From an uncultured Flammeovirgaceae bacterium (GTDB lineage: Bacteria; Bacteroidota; Bacteroidia; Cytophagales; Cyclobacteriaceae): a stretch of DNA of 64,000 bases. This document shows, in pieces, positions 53,653 through 63,198 of the stretch (its first letter is position 1; each line of letters opens with the position of its first letter). The notes under the pieces were generated by a model. The model ran no database searches. It was not told the DNA's origin and was given only the letters and a program-made list of their open reading frames with translations. The translations under genes and the position numbers were made by a program. The DNA is taken from assembly GCA_937883755.1 (NCBI GenBank), contig CAKZYA010000057.1, positions 186,001 through 250,000 on the forward strand, read 5' to 3'.

Positions 53653-54669
53653 TTATACTTTATAATACGCTCGGTACCAATCTACGAAACTTTTAATTCC
53701 TTCCTGAATACTAGTTTTGGGTTTAAACCCTACGTCATTCATTAGGTCTTCTACGTCAGCATAGGTGGCAGGCACATCTCCATCCTGAATGGGCATCAGA
53801 TTCTTCTCAGCTTCTCTTCCTAGATTTTTCTCGATTTCCTTGATAAAATCTAATAGCTTTACTGGGTGGTTATTGCCAATATTATACACTTTGTAGGGCG
53901 CAAAACTGGTAGCTGAATCAGGTTCTTCACCGTTCCAGTCGGGGTTGGTCTGAGCTACATTCGGTAGTAGTCTTGCGATTCCTTCTACAATATCGTCTAC
54001 GTAGGTGAAGTCCCGTCTCATATTACCGTAGTTATATACATCAATGGGGCGATTTTCCAGAATAGCTTTCGTAAATAGGAATAGCGCCATATCGGGCCTG
54101 CCGTAGGGACCATAGACCGTAAAGAACCGTAATCCGGTAGTTGGAGTTCCGTAAAGGTGGGAATAGGTATGAGCCATTAGTTCGTTGGCTTTTTTGGTAG
54201 CAGCATACAATGAAACCGGATGATCCACATTATGATGCACCGAAAAAGGCATCTTAGTGTTAGCTCCGTATACTGAGCTGGAAGAGGCATACAATAAGTG
54301 CTTTACCGGAAAATGGCGGCAGGCTTCCAGAATATTCAAGAAGCCCGTTACATTAGAAGCGGTGTAAGCATAGGGGTTTTGCAGCGAGTACCGTACTCCG
54401 GCTTGGGCTGCTAAGTTTACTACGTAATCAAGGCGGTATTCTTCAAATAACTGATCAATAGCTGGTTTATCCTCTAGTTCTACCTTCTGGAAAATGAAAT
54501 CCGAATGACTTTCCTGCAAGATTGCCAGACGATCTTCTTTTAGCTTAACATCGTAGTAATCATTAAGATTATCAATGCCTATTACCTGATAACCCTCTTT
54601 TCCTAGCCTATTCGCTAAGTGGAAACCAATAAAACCTGCTACACCGGTAATTAAAACCTTCTCTCCCAT
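53653..54669 (-). CDS. UDP-glucuronate 4-epimerase-like NAD-dependent epimerase
   Basis: 338 aa extended short-chain dehydrogenase. NAD-binding G-x-x-G-x-x-G reads GVAGFIG at residues about 9-15. The catalytic set is the Ser of SSSSVYG and Y155-x-x-x-K (YAATK). The N-terminal [17 protein letters not shown] is distinctive of UDP-glucuronate 4-epimerases (Cap1J/LpsL type), which make UDP-galacturonate. A UDP-GlcNAcA epimerase activity is possible given the dehydrogenase next to it. The gene starts 2 nt after the dehydrogenase. Cytoplasmic. It indicates that a uronic acid is part of the polymer. Confidence 0.87.
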   Translation of the reverse strand: MGEKVLITGVAGFIGFHLANRLGKEGYQVIGIDNLNDYYDVKLKEDRLAILQESHSDFIFQKVELEDKPAIDQLFEEYRLDYVVNLAAQAGVRYSLQNPYAYTASNVTGFLNILEACRHFPVKHLLYASSSSVYGANTKMPFSVHHNVDHPVSLYAATKKANELMAHTYSHLYGTPTTGLRFFTVYGPYGRPDMALFLFTKAILENRPIDVYNYGNMRRDFTYVDDIVEGIARLLPNVAQTNPDWNGEEPDSATSFAPYKVYNIGNNHPVKLLDFIKEIEKNLGREAEKNLMPIQDGDVPATYADVEDLMNDVGFKPKTSIQEGIKSFVDWYRAYYKV

Positions 54670-54671
54670 GT

Positions 54672-55946
54672 TTATAATCGATTGTCAACCAACTCTTTAT
54701 TTAGAAAACTCTTTACATCGTAAATAATCGTACCACTCTCTCGATATCTCGGCCAATCTATACTTTGGAATGTATCATGCCCTACCGCAACCACAATGCC
54801 ATCATAGGTGTCTTGTAAATTTTCTACGAGCGATAAGCCATATTCGAGGAGAACTTCCTCAGTATCAGCCAAAGGATCGTAGACTTCCACATTAATTCCG
54901 AAGCTTTGTAGCTCCCGAATAATATCAATCACTCGGCTATTTCTGATATCAGGACAATTCTCCTTAAAGGTGATACCTAGCATGAGTACTTTGGCTTCAC
55001 GAATTGCATTCCCTTCTTGCGATAGAAGTTTCACCAGTTTATTTGCTACAAAGATCCCCATGTTATCATTAATCCGCCGCCCAGCTAGAATTACCTGGGG
55101 ATGATAACCTACACTTTCAGCTTTATGTGTCAGATAGAATGGGTCAACCCCAATGCAATGTCCACCTACCAAACCCGGACGGAACGGCAGAAAATTCCAC
55201 TTCGTTCCCGCTGCTTCCAATACCTCTTTCGTATCTATTTCTAAGCGGTCAAAGATTAATGCTAATTCATTAACAAAAGCAATATTGATGTCGCGTTGGG
55301 CATTCTCAATGACTTTAGCTGCCTCAGCGACTCGTATGGAAGATGCCTTATGCGTACCCGCTATAATAATGGATGCGTACAGTTGATCTATCTGTTCAGC
55401 TATTTCTGGAGTACTTCCACTGGTTACTTTTTTAATGGTATTTACCCGATGTTCTTTATCTCCCGGATTAATTCGTTCGGGCGAATAACCACAGAAAAAG
55501 TCTTGGTTATATGTCAGCCCACTTACTCTTTCTAAAATAGGTACACAATCATCCTCGGTACATCCCGGATACACCGTAGATTCGTAAATTACCCAATCGC
55601 CTGGTTTTAGCACCTTACCTACACTCTCGCTAGCTTTGTAAAGTGGAGTCAGGTTGGGTTTTTTATATTCATCAATAGGAGTGGGGACTGTAACAATGAA
55701 TACATTACAATCTCGAATGTCTTCTAGGTTATCGGTGCATCTAAACCCTTCCGCAGCTGCAATTTCATCGGAGGTAACTTCCCGCGTGGTGTCTAATCCA
55801 TCTCGCAACTCCTGTATACGGGTTTGATTAATATCATAACCAACAACCATAAACTTCTTACCAAACTCTACTGCCAATGGCAGGCCTACGTAGCCTAAAC
55901 CAATTACAGCGATTGTTCGCTCACTCAGTGCCTGATGCTCAATCAT
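54672..55946 (-). CDS. UDP-sugar 6-dehydrogenase (VipA/TviB/WbpO-like)
   Basis: 424 aa. NAD-binding [19 protein letters not shown] at the N-terminus, middle region [19 protein letters not shown] and [14 protein letters not shown], then the catalytic cysteine C264 in [16 protein letters not shown]. The [11 protein letters not shown] form and the overall sequence place it with UDP-GlcNAc/UDP-GalNAc dehydrogenases (VipA/TviB, WbpO) rather than plain UDP-glucose dehydrogenases, so it likely yields a 2-acetamido uronic acid; UDP-glucose as substrate is the alternative. It overlaps the Wzz gene by 4 nt and abuts the epimerase gene. Cytoplasmic, uses NAD+. Confidence 0.9.
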   Translation of the reverse strand: MIEHQALSERTIAVIGLGYVGLPLAVEFGKKFMVVGYDINQTRIQELRDGLDTTREVTSDEIAAAEGFRCTDNLEDIRDCNVFIVTVPTPIDEYKKPNLTPLYKASESVGKVLKPGDWVIYESTVYPGCTEDDCVPILERVSGLTYNQDFFCGYSPERINPGDKEHRVNTIKKVTSGSTPEIAEQIDQLYASIIIAGTHKASSIRVAEAAKVIENAQRDINIAFVNELALIFDRLEIDTKEVLEAAGTKWNFLPFRPGLVGGHCIGVDPFYLTHKAESVGYHPQVILAGRRINDNMGIFVANKLVKLLSQEGNAIREAKVLMLGITFKENCPDIRNSRVIDIIRELQSFGINVEVYDPLADTEEVLLEYGLSLVENLQDTYDGIVVAVGHDTFQSIDWPRYRESGTIIYDVKSFLNKELVDNRL

Positions 55947-57202
55947 TGAAGTTTTAATTTAAGGTTACCATAGATGATTTGAACAATAACAACAGCAAAG
56001 CCGATGGCCAACCCAGCAAACAACGATAGTATGATAATTAACTCTTCATTGGGTTCACTTTTTCGCAGAGGAACTTGAATAGGTTCTAACACTTTAAATG
56101 CCGGAGTTTCCTCCTGTACTTTGATCCGGGCTTGCTCTAGTTGTTGAGCCACACTTTGATATAAGCTAAAAGCTAAATTATACTCCGTTTCAGCCCGTTC
56201 TAACTCAATACGCCCTCGCTCGGTTACGATATTAGCATTTCTATCCTGAATAGCGGCAAGATTTTGCTGAGCCTGCCTATACCTTTCCTGTTTCTCCTCG
56301 TACTGTTCTTCTATAAATACTAAGTCAGCTTGTACCTTCTCTATTCGGTAGGCAGTAATATATCGAGTCAAATAATTTACAGAAAGCTCAGTGGTTTTAG
56401 CGGCAATTATCGGGTCGGGCATAGTGGCACTTACCTTTACCATGCCATTATCTTCTATAGTGGTAGTAATTCGATTCTTGAGCTTAGAAATTACCAACAG
56501 TTGACGTCCATTAAGCGTAATGGGCTGATAGAGGGTATCTTTTCTACCTAAAACGGGAGTAGAAATTACCTGAGATGAAGTATCTTCAGAAGTAGAGGAA
56601 GCTAAGTTCTGTACATCTGGTGTAGGTTTGTCAAATAAAGACAGCAAGCGAACTGGCAGTTGAATTAGTATACGAGGCAAACCTAAAGTATACCGCTTTA
56701 TGTATTCCGTAACAGGAGGAGTATCAACTTCTGTGAAATAATAGTACAGGCTCATAGTAGTATCTAGTGTAGAGAAGTGCATCTCCTCTTCCATAATGGC
56801 TAGATAAGATGATGTGCTCTGAGTAATATCTGGGTACAAAGTCTTATCTAGAGTTCCAGAAGAACCATCTAGACTAACTCCGGCAAACCCTCCTAATTGC
56901 CGAAGTAAATTGGAAGAACCTCCCATCGAACTTGTGTTGCTAGACTGAGGCATGAGCACAATCTCGGCACTATATTCAGCGGGGCTAACAATAGCGATAA
57001 ACAACCCTAGCATAAATGAAGTACCAATAGCTATCAATACAACCTTTCTTCTACTCCACACCTGCTGGAAAAGCTCAAGCAGATCGATTTCGTCCTCTTC
57101 CTGTAACACAGAGTCCGTACGATTATAGTGAGCTTTTTGCTCTTCGGACGTCATATCTTTAGGCTGGGGCTTGGTCTCGATATATTCTTCCGGGGCTTTC
57201 AC
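55943..57202 (-). CDS. Wzz-like polysaccharide chain-length determinant
   Basis: 419 aa. The N-terminal cytoplasmic tail ends [16 protein letters not shown], the usual Wzz lead-in. A first membrane helix ([18 protein letters not shown]) follows, then a large periplasmic domain with a long coiled-coil (residues about 290-350, rich in Q, E and R) and a second helix near the C-terminus ([19 protein letters not shown]). No tyrosine-kinase domain is attached. It sets chain length in Wzy-dependent pathways or links inner and outer membrane parts in export. It follows the Wza-like gene after 28 nt. Confidence 0.87.
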   Translation of the reverse strand: MKAPEEYIETKPQPKDMTSEEQKAHYNRTDSVLQEEDEIDLLELFQQVWSRRKVVLIAIGTSFMLGLFIAIVSPAEYSAEIVLMPQSSNTSSMGGSSNLLRQLGGFAGVSLDGSSGTLDKTLYPDITQSTSSYLAIMEEEMHFSTLDTTMSLYYYFTEVDTPPVTEYIKRYTLGLPRILIQLPVRLLSLFDKPTPDVQNLASSTSEDTSSQVISTPVLGRKDTLYQPITLNGRQLLVISKLKNRITTTIEDNGMVKVSATMPDPIIAAKTTELSVNYLTRYITAYRIEKVQADLVFIEEQYEEKQERYRQAQQNLAAIQDRNANIVTERGRIELERAETEYNLAFSLYQSVAQQLEQARIKVQEETPAFKVLEPIQVPLRKSEPNEELIIILSLFAGLAIGFAVVIVQIIYGNLKLKLQ

Positions 57203-57230
57203 ATTCAGTACATATCAATTGTCATAATCA

Positions 57231-59831
57231 TTACTCAATAACATCCAGTACTCGGATTAGGACTAGACTTAGTGTTGCCAAAGTTGAACTAATAATTGCT
57301 GCCTGCTGAAACGATTGACTATCTTTTGGTGGTTTCTCTGGCACAATAATTTCAGCTCCAGGTCTTACACTAGGATAGTTCTTGAAAAACAGAAAGCTAC
57401 GAGTGCGATCTACGGAACCATTAGCGTAGATAATATACGAGCGTTTTCTATCAGCAATTTGGGTAAAACCTCCCGATTCGGCTATGTAATTTTTAAATCG
57501 CTTAGAGCGATCGTAGCGCGATGATACTGGGTACAAAACCTCGCCACCCATACGAACGGTTTGCAATTGCTTTGGTATTTCTAAAGTATCTCCCGCTAAT
57601 AATCTAATATCATATTTAGAACGGGGGCGACTCAGAATTCTGTCTAAATTGATGCCAATACTATGAGTTTCGGTCTCGATTAATTGGTAACGGGGAACTT
57701 CTATATCCTCTAAATCTTCCTTATCAATAACAATTGGCGATAGCTGAGCAGTTTGGTTAGTCGTAGTATTTTGACGAGGAGTGGACGATTGCTGGGACTC
57801 ATTTAAAAAATACTGCTGGTAGCGTAAAAAACGTAGGGAATCACGCAGAGCTTCGTCCTTTAAGGCTTTCTCTTCGTAGAAGGCCGGGTTACGCCGAATC
57901 AGTCGGGCACCCTCTTGATAAGCATAAGGAGTTAATCCTCCAGCTCGCTGTACCAAATCGGCAATACTTTCATCTTCACTAGTAATCGCATACTCACCCG
58001 GATAGGCTACTTCGCCCCTAACATATACTGTTTGCTCTGGTTCATAGTCTAGTGACTTACGGACAAATACCTGATCCGAGGGTAATAGCTCGAAATTCTT
58101 AGCCGAATCAGATAAAACTAAAGCTGTATTAATGTCAAACCGGAATGTTTTAGTTGTGTAAGTTCCATTAGTGCCAGCACCAGCATTCCTTGTTGGGCGA
58201 GCAACATCTACCTTGGAACTATATGCTGATTCTCTCACCCCACCAGCCATCGCTACTATATCGCCTAATGTCATCCCTTCCATATAGGGATAATAGCCAG
58301 GGTCAGGCACTTCTCCATCAATACGGACAGTGTAGCCTTCTTCGAGATCGGTAATTGCATATACCCGTAGTATATCTTCTCGCTGTAGTAAAATCGGTGG
58401 GTGGTTACCACTCAGTATATCTCGCAAGTCAATCGGTAACATTTGAGGAGTTAGGTCGGCACCCTTACGATAAAGCTGAGCGCGCCCTACGTAAGCATCT
58501 TCCCTCAGCCCCTCAGCCTTTTCAATCAGCTCCCGAACGCTAAGCCCTTCGGTTAGAGCATATTCACCCGGATGAAAAACAGCACCTAATACTTCTACCC
58601 GATTTTCGTACCGATCCAAAATAGAATCAATGGAAACTACGTCGCCATTTTCGTGCTGAAAGCTACTGATTTCTGGCTGAGTAACATCCATAATTTTTTT
58701 AGCCCGAGGGGTATTACGAGTTACTTTTAACCGATGGGTATAAGCTCGGTCGGTAAACCCGCCCCCAAACTTAATTGCTTCGGCTAGGGTCTCCTCCTTT
58801 TTCATTTCGTAGTAACCCGGCCGTTTGATCTGTCCTTCCAGTTCAATACGGGTCTCGTAAGGTACTACTCGGATGATATCTTGGTCTTGTAATTGAGCCG
58901 TAGCTGACGTTTCCTCGGTGCCAACCAGGAAGTCGTACATATCCAAGATTTCTACTACTTCGCCACTTCGTACAATTTCTACGTTACGAAACGAGCCAAT
59001 GAAGGAAGGTCCCCCCGATAAATACAAGGCATTGAAAGCACTGGCTAATGAAGGTAAAGTATAAGTGCCAGGTTTACGAATCTCCCCGACAACAGTCACC
59101 TTAATACTCCTTACTCCACCTAAAGTTACTTCAGCATAAGTGTTGGCTGGACGCTCCCGGTTGCCTCGTAATCCAGCGTAGATTTCGGATAGCCGATTGA
59201 TGATTCGCCGTTCGGCTTCTTCCATCGTAAGGCCATTCACGTAGACTGGCCCGAGATTATCGATACGTATAGCACCGCTTCGGTCTATCTCTAATAGATA
59301 ATCCTGTTGAGAGGCACCCCATATGTTAATAGAAAGTTCATCTCCTGAGCCTAATTGATAATTATTAGGGGTAGCAATTGTTAAATTAGGCTCAAACGTT
59401 AAATCTTGGCTATTGAATAAGTCAAAGCCAAATACTTTTTGTTCCTCGGCAGTTATATCATCCAAAGAGGTATCCCGTTGGGACATTTGCGATAAACTAT
59501 CAGTCTCGGTATCGGACAAAGAAGAAGATACACCGTTTTGATTGCTACGAGGAGAACTGCGTTGCAGATTCCGAATGCGCTGTAATAACTTGTTCAATTC
59601 GGTCTGGGGCATTCTTCGAATAACCGCTTGTTCCTGAATAGTTTGAATACTGATGTTACGTTCTTCAGCCACCTGAATAAGGCGGCGAATTTGATCATCC
59701 GAATAGTCATCTACCCGTACCCGACTCCAGTCTTGCTGACGAAGTAAGCTCGCCGCATCTTGTCCGTAAACTGCGGTTAGGGCAGATATTATTAGTAAGA
59801 AAAGAAAGGAAAAATAGCGTTTCTTCAACAT
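57231..59831 (-). CDS. wza: Wza-like polysaccharide export protein with six SLBB domains
   Basis: 866 aa. Signal peptide (FLFLLIISALTAVYG) with no lipobox. After a Ser/Gln-rich linker, the polysaccharide export (PF02563) domain starts at about residue 155 (YQLGSGDELSINIWG). Six SLBB-type repeats follow, each with the pattern G-E/Q-x-x-x-P-G-x-Y: GEIRKPGTY, GQIKRPGYY, GAVFHPGEY, GEVPDPGYY, GEVAYPGEY and a final divergent GEVLYPVSS. A C-terminal hydrophobic helix closes the protein. It forms the outer-membrane exit channel and is the first gene of the minus-strand locus, with the promoter about 70 nt upstream. Confidence 0.92.
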   Translation of the reverse strand: MLKKRYFSFLFLLIISALTAVYGQDAASLLRQQDWSRVRVDDYSDDQIRRLIQVAEERNISIQTIQEQAVIRRMPQTELNKLLQRIRNLQRSSPRSNQNGVSSSLSDTETDSLSQMSQRDTSLDDITAEEQKVFGFDLFNSQDLTFEPNLTIATPNNYQLGSGDELSINIWGASQQDYLLEIDRSGAIRIDNLGPVYVNGLTMEEAERRIINRLSEIYAGLRGNRERPANTYAEVTLGGVRSIKVTVVGEIRKPGTYTLPSLASAFNALYLSGGPSFIGSFRNVEIVRSGEVVEILDMYDFLVGTEETSATAQLQDQDIIRVVPYETRIELEGQIKRPGYYEMKKEETLAEAIKFGGGFTDRAYTHRLKVTRNTPRAKKIMDVTQPEISSFQHENGDVVSIDSILDRYENRVEVLGAVFHPGEYALTEGLSVRELIEKAEGLREDAYVGRAQLYRKGADLTPQMLPIDLRDILSGNHPPILLQREDILRVYAITDLEEGYTVRIDGEVPDPGYYPYMEGMTLGDIVAMAGGVRESAYSSKVDVARPTRNAGAGTNGTYTTKTFRFDINTALVLSDSAKNFELLPSDQVFVRKSLDYEPEQTVYVRGEVAYPGEYAITSEDESIADLVQRAGGLTPYAYQEGARLIRRNPAFYEEKALKDEALRDSLRFLRYQQYFLNESQQSSTPRQNTTTNQTAQLSPIVIDKEDLEDIEVPRYQLIETETHSIGINLDRILSRPRSKYDIRLLAGDTLEIPKQLQTVRMGGEVLYPVSSRYDRSKRFKNYIAESGGFTQIADRKRSYIIYANGSVDRTRSFLFFKNYPSVRPGAEIIVPEKPPKDSQSFQQAAIISSTLATLSLVLIRVLDVIE

Positions 59832-60284
59832 ATAGTACTTTGCGGCGTGAACTCGTTAAAGAGTCAGTTTTATTCGCTGAGGGTAGTTCACTCAAGTGCA
59901 AAACTACATATACTCTAACTATCTGACAAACACCGACGTTAATTTGCTAAGTTCAGGGACGAAGGCCCCTAATAGTGATATTGTGTTGACTGGCAATAAC
60001 TAGTCAAAAATTACGCCATAAATAAAAAATCTTACTTATTTATATTCGTTTATGGAAACGGAAAAAACCGAGCGAATAGTATTATCTGATTAAACAATAA
60101 AATATAAGTAAGTGAGTGTAAGCCTTGCTCAGTAATGGCATCCAATAAAACTGGTGAATAGGATGAACTTGTACATCGTACCAAAAATTAAGGTTTGTTG
60201 TAGTTCCACTCATTTTTTTAACAAGCAACGCTTTATCCCTCAAGCAAGCTTGGAAATCCGCTCCCTTGTCCGCACCTTCGTACT
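59832..60284. other. Divergent intergenic region between the EPS locus and polA
   Basis: 453 nt between two divergent genes. It holds the minus-strand promoter at 59899-59930 for the polysaccharide locus and should hold the polA promoter; for polA no complete match to TTTG-N20-TAnnTTTG was found. A 5-bp hairpin at 60047-60060 (CGTTT-ATGG-AAACG) has no T-tail. No antiterminator or riboswitch was recognised. Confidence 0.5.
59899..59930 (-). promoter_or_regulatory. Predicted Bacteroidota-type promoter of the polysaccharide locus
   Basis: On the minus strand TTTG (59930-59927) is followed by 20 nt and then TAGTTTTG (59906-59899), matching the Bacteroidota sigma consensus of a -33 TTTG and a -7 TAnnTTTG with the usual spacing. 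The Wza-like start codon lies at 59831, giving a leader of roughly 60 nt. The function is predicted from the consensus only. Confidence 0.55.
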
Positions 60285-63065
60285 ATGAGCCAACCTACCA
60301 AAAAATTATTTTTACTAGATGCTATGGCGCTCATTTATCGGGCGCATTTTGCCTTTAGTAAAAATCCCCGTATCAATTCTAAAGGTATGAATACGGGAGC
60401 TGCGTTGGGTTTTACCAATTCACTAGTAGAAGTACTCAACAAAGAAAAACCTTCCCATATTGCCGTAGCTTTTGATACCTCAGCCCCTACTTTCCGCCAT
60501 GAACAATATAAAGAATACAAGGCCAATCGGGAAGCTCAACCTGAGGATATTCGGGTAGCGATTCCAATTGTGAAAGATATTGTGCGGGCGTTTAATATTC
60601 CAGTATTGGAGATGGATGGGTTTGAGGCTGATGATATTATTGGAACCATTGCCAAGCAGGCGGCTCGTCAGGATTTTACGGTGTACATGATGACCCCTGA
60701 TAAGGATTATTCGCAGTTAGTGGAAGATTGTATCTTTCTGTATAAACCGGCCTACATGGGCAATAGTGTGGAAATATTGGGCATTCCGGAAGTGCTCAAA
60801 AAGTTTGATATTCAGGAAGTTATGCAAGTATGCGATATGCTAGGATTGCAGGGCGACTCGTCCGATAATATTCCGGGAATTCCAGGAGTGGGATCAAAAA
60901 CGGCTTCTAAGTTATTAAAGGAATACGGTTCGGTAGAAGGGGTCATTGCCAATGCTGACCAACTCAAGGGTAAGCAAAAAGAACGGGTAATTGAATTTAG
61001 CGAGCAGGGTTTACTATCTAAAGAATTAGCTACCATTAAGATTGATGTGCCCATTCCGTTTGATGAGAAAGATTTACGACTGGATGACCCGAATGAAGCT
61101 GAATTACGAAAGTTATTCGACGATCTCGAGTTTCGTACCCTTGCCCGCCGGGTGCTAGATAAGCATCCAAATCTTTCAGCCGAACAAGGCAGCTTATTTG
61201 CTACAGAAGAACCAGCCAATGACCACAACGAGCTACCCTTTTCCTTTGAGAATACTATTGAGAATACCGAGCACGACTACCAGCTGGTAGACACCGCCGA
61301 GAAGCGAGCTAATCTAATTGGTAAGTTGACTAGAGAATCGGCTATTTGCTTTGATACTGAAACTGATGGCCTGGATGCCTTAGAAACCCAGTTGGTGGGG
61401 TTGGCTTTCGCTTGCAAAACTGGAGAGGCCTACTACGTTCCGATCCCTGAGAATAAAGATAAAGCCCAACAAGTGGTAGATGAATTTAACGCCTTACTAG
61501 AGAATGAGAAAATCCTGAAAATTGGACAAAATCTCAAGTTTGATATACTGGTACTGAAAAAATACGGCATAGAAATAGCCGGGGTCATGTTTGATACCAT
61601 GATCGCCCACTATCTAATCGATCCGGAAACCAGTCATGCCATGGATGCTATGGCGGAAAATTACTTAGACTACAAGCCCGTTTCCATCGAGAGCCTTATC
61701 GGTAAAAAAGGCAAGAATCAGGGAAGTATGCGGGATATTCCGGTAGAGCAAGTCACTGAATATGCTGGGGAAGATGCAGATATAACACTGCGCTTAAAAG
61801 AAACTTTTGAGGAAAAACTAGGCAAAGATGAAAAGTTACTGAAGCTATTCAATCGGATGGAAATGCCACTGGTTCCGGTGCTAGCTGCAATGGAATACGA
61901 AGGGGTAAAGGTGGATCCAACTGTATTAGAAGAGCTTTCGCGTGAATTGGCACAAGACATCGTTCAGATTGAGAAGAAGATTTATGAGATAGCCGGAGTA
62001 GAGTTTAATATTGGATCTCCCAAGCAATTGGGCGAGGTACTATTCGATCATTTAAAACTGCTAGAGAAACCCAAACGCACCAAGTCAGGTCAGTATGCTA
62101 CTGGCGAAGCTATTCTTTCTGATTTGGCGACCGAACACGATATTGCGCGTCGTATTTTGGATTACCGCGAATTAGTCAAACTCAAGAATACCTATATTGA
62201 TGCCCTGCCCAAGCTAATTAGTCCAAGAGACAACCGTATCCACACCTCTTACAATCAGGCAGTAACGGCTACCGGACGACTAAGCTCTACCAACCCTAAT
62301 TTGCAGAATATTCCTATCCGTACCGAGAAGGGGCAGTTGATCCGTAAGGCGTTTGTCTCACGAAGTGATGAATTCATATTATTATCAGCGGACTATTCCC
62401 AGGTTGAATTGCGAATTATGGCCTCTTTTGCCCAGGACGAAACCATGATGAATGCCTTTCAGAATGGGCAAGATATTCACGCGGCTACGGCTAGTAAGAT
62501 ATTTGATGTCTCACTAGACGAGGTGACTCCTGATATGCGACGCAAGGCCAAAACCGCTAACTTTGGTATTATCTACGGCGTTTCTGCTTTTGGTCTGGCA
62601 CAACGGTTAAGTATTCCCCGATCTGAGGCATCCGCCATCATCAAATCCTACTTTGAACAGTTTCCTAGCGTTCGGCAGTACATGGATAAGGTAATTCAGC
62701 AAGCTAGAGAGGCTGGGTATGTAGAAACTGTATTAGGACGTAAGCGGTATCTACGCGATATTAACTCTCGCAACCCCACGTTGCGCGGTTACAGCGAGCG
62801 CAACGCTATTAACGCGCCTATTCAGGGCACGGCTGCCGACATGATTAAAATTGCGATGGTAGATATTGCTGAGTGGATGCGGAAGGAAAAACTACAATCC
62901 CGCATGATCCTACAAGTACACGATGAACTGGTTTTCGACGCCCACCGCGACGAGCAGGAAAAACTACAAGAAAAAATCAGTGAACTGATGATTAATGCCT
63001 TACCATTAGATGTCCCGATGGAAGTAGGAACAGGACTCGGAGAGAACTGGCTGCAAGCACACTAG
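60285..63065 (+). CDS. polA: DNA polymerase I
   Basis: 926 aa, full three-domain family A polymerase used for Okazaki-fragment maturation and repair. Residues 1 to about 290: 5'-3' exonuclease (LLDAMALIYRAHFAF, EMDGFEADDIIGT, CDMLGLQGDSSDNIPGIPG). Residues about 340-510: 3'-5' proofreading domain, with D357 and E359 (CFDTETDG), IGQNLKFD, and the final YAGEDAD motif, so the DEDD set is intact and proofreading should be active. C-terminal polymerase: metal ligands D703 (SADYSQVELRI) and D880 (VHDELVFD), O-helix RRKAKTANFGIIYGVS. It stands alone, divergent from the polysaccharide locus, and converges on the peptidase gene with a 133-nt gap. Confidence 0.97.
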   Translation: MSQPTKKLFLLDAMALIYRAHFAFSKNPRINSKGMNTGAALGFTNSLVEVLNKEKPSHIAVAFDTSAPTFRHEQYKEYKANREAQPEDIRVAIPIVKDIVRAFNIPVLEMDGFEADDIIGTIAKQAARQDFTVYMMTPDKDYSQLVEDCIFLYKPAYMGNSVEILGIPEVLKKFDIQEVMQVCDMLGLQGDSSDNIPGIPGVGSKTASKLLKEYGSVEGVIANADQLKGKQKERVIEFSEQGLLSKELATIKIDVPIPFDEKDLRLDDPNEAELRKLFDDLEFRTLARRVLDKHPNLSAEQGSLFATEEPANDHNELPFSFENTIENTEHDYQLVDTAEKRANLIGKLTRESAICFDTETDGLDALETQLVGLAFACKTGEAYYVPIPENKDKAQQVVDEFNALLENEKILKIGQNLKFDILVLKKYGIEIAGVMFDTMIAHYLIDPETSHAMDAMAENYLDYKPVSIESLIGKKGKNQGSMRDIPVEQVTEYAGEDADITLRLKETFEEKLGKDEKLLKLFNRMEMPLVPVLAAMEYEGVKVDPTVLEELSRELAQDIVQIEKKIYEIAGVEFNIGSPKQLGEVLFDHLKLLEKPKRTKSGQYATGEAILSDLATEHDIARRILDYRELVKLKNTYIDALPKLISPRDNRIHTSYNQAVTATGRLSSTNPNLQNIPIRTEKGQLIRKAFVSRSDEFILLSADYSQVELRIMASFAQDETMMNAFQNGQDIHAATASKIFDVSLDEVTPDMRRKAKTANFGIIYGVSAFGLAQRLSIPRSEASAIIKSYFEQFPSVRQYMDKVIQQAREAGYVETVLGRKRYLRDINSRNPTLRGYSERNAINAPIQGTAADMIKIAMVDIAEWMRKEKLQSRMILQVHDELVFDAHRDEQEKLQEKISELMINALPLDVPMEVGTGLGENWLQAH

Positions 63066-63198
63066 CCGGAGACGGGCCGCTGTGGAACAGAAACCGGAAA
63101 ATATAAAATTAGCTGAATGTCTATATTTAAAAACCAATCAAAAAAATACACGGTGGCTGTAATTTTGGGAGAAAATATCCAGAAGCTCCAGTCTCCGT

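Noticed and set aside
60047-60060. CGTTT-ATGG-AAACG hairpin upstream of polA as a terminator
   Set aside because: Only 5 bp of stem and no T-run on either strand.
60812-61228. 138-codon minus-strand frame inside polA
   Set aside because: Antisense to the exonuclease domains of DNA polymerase I, with serine-rich composition typical of a shadow frame.
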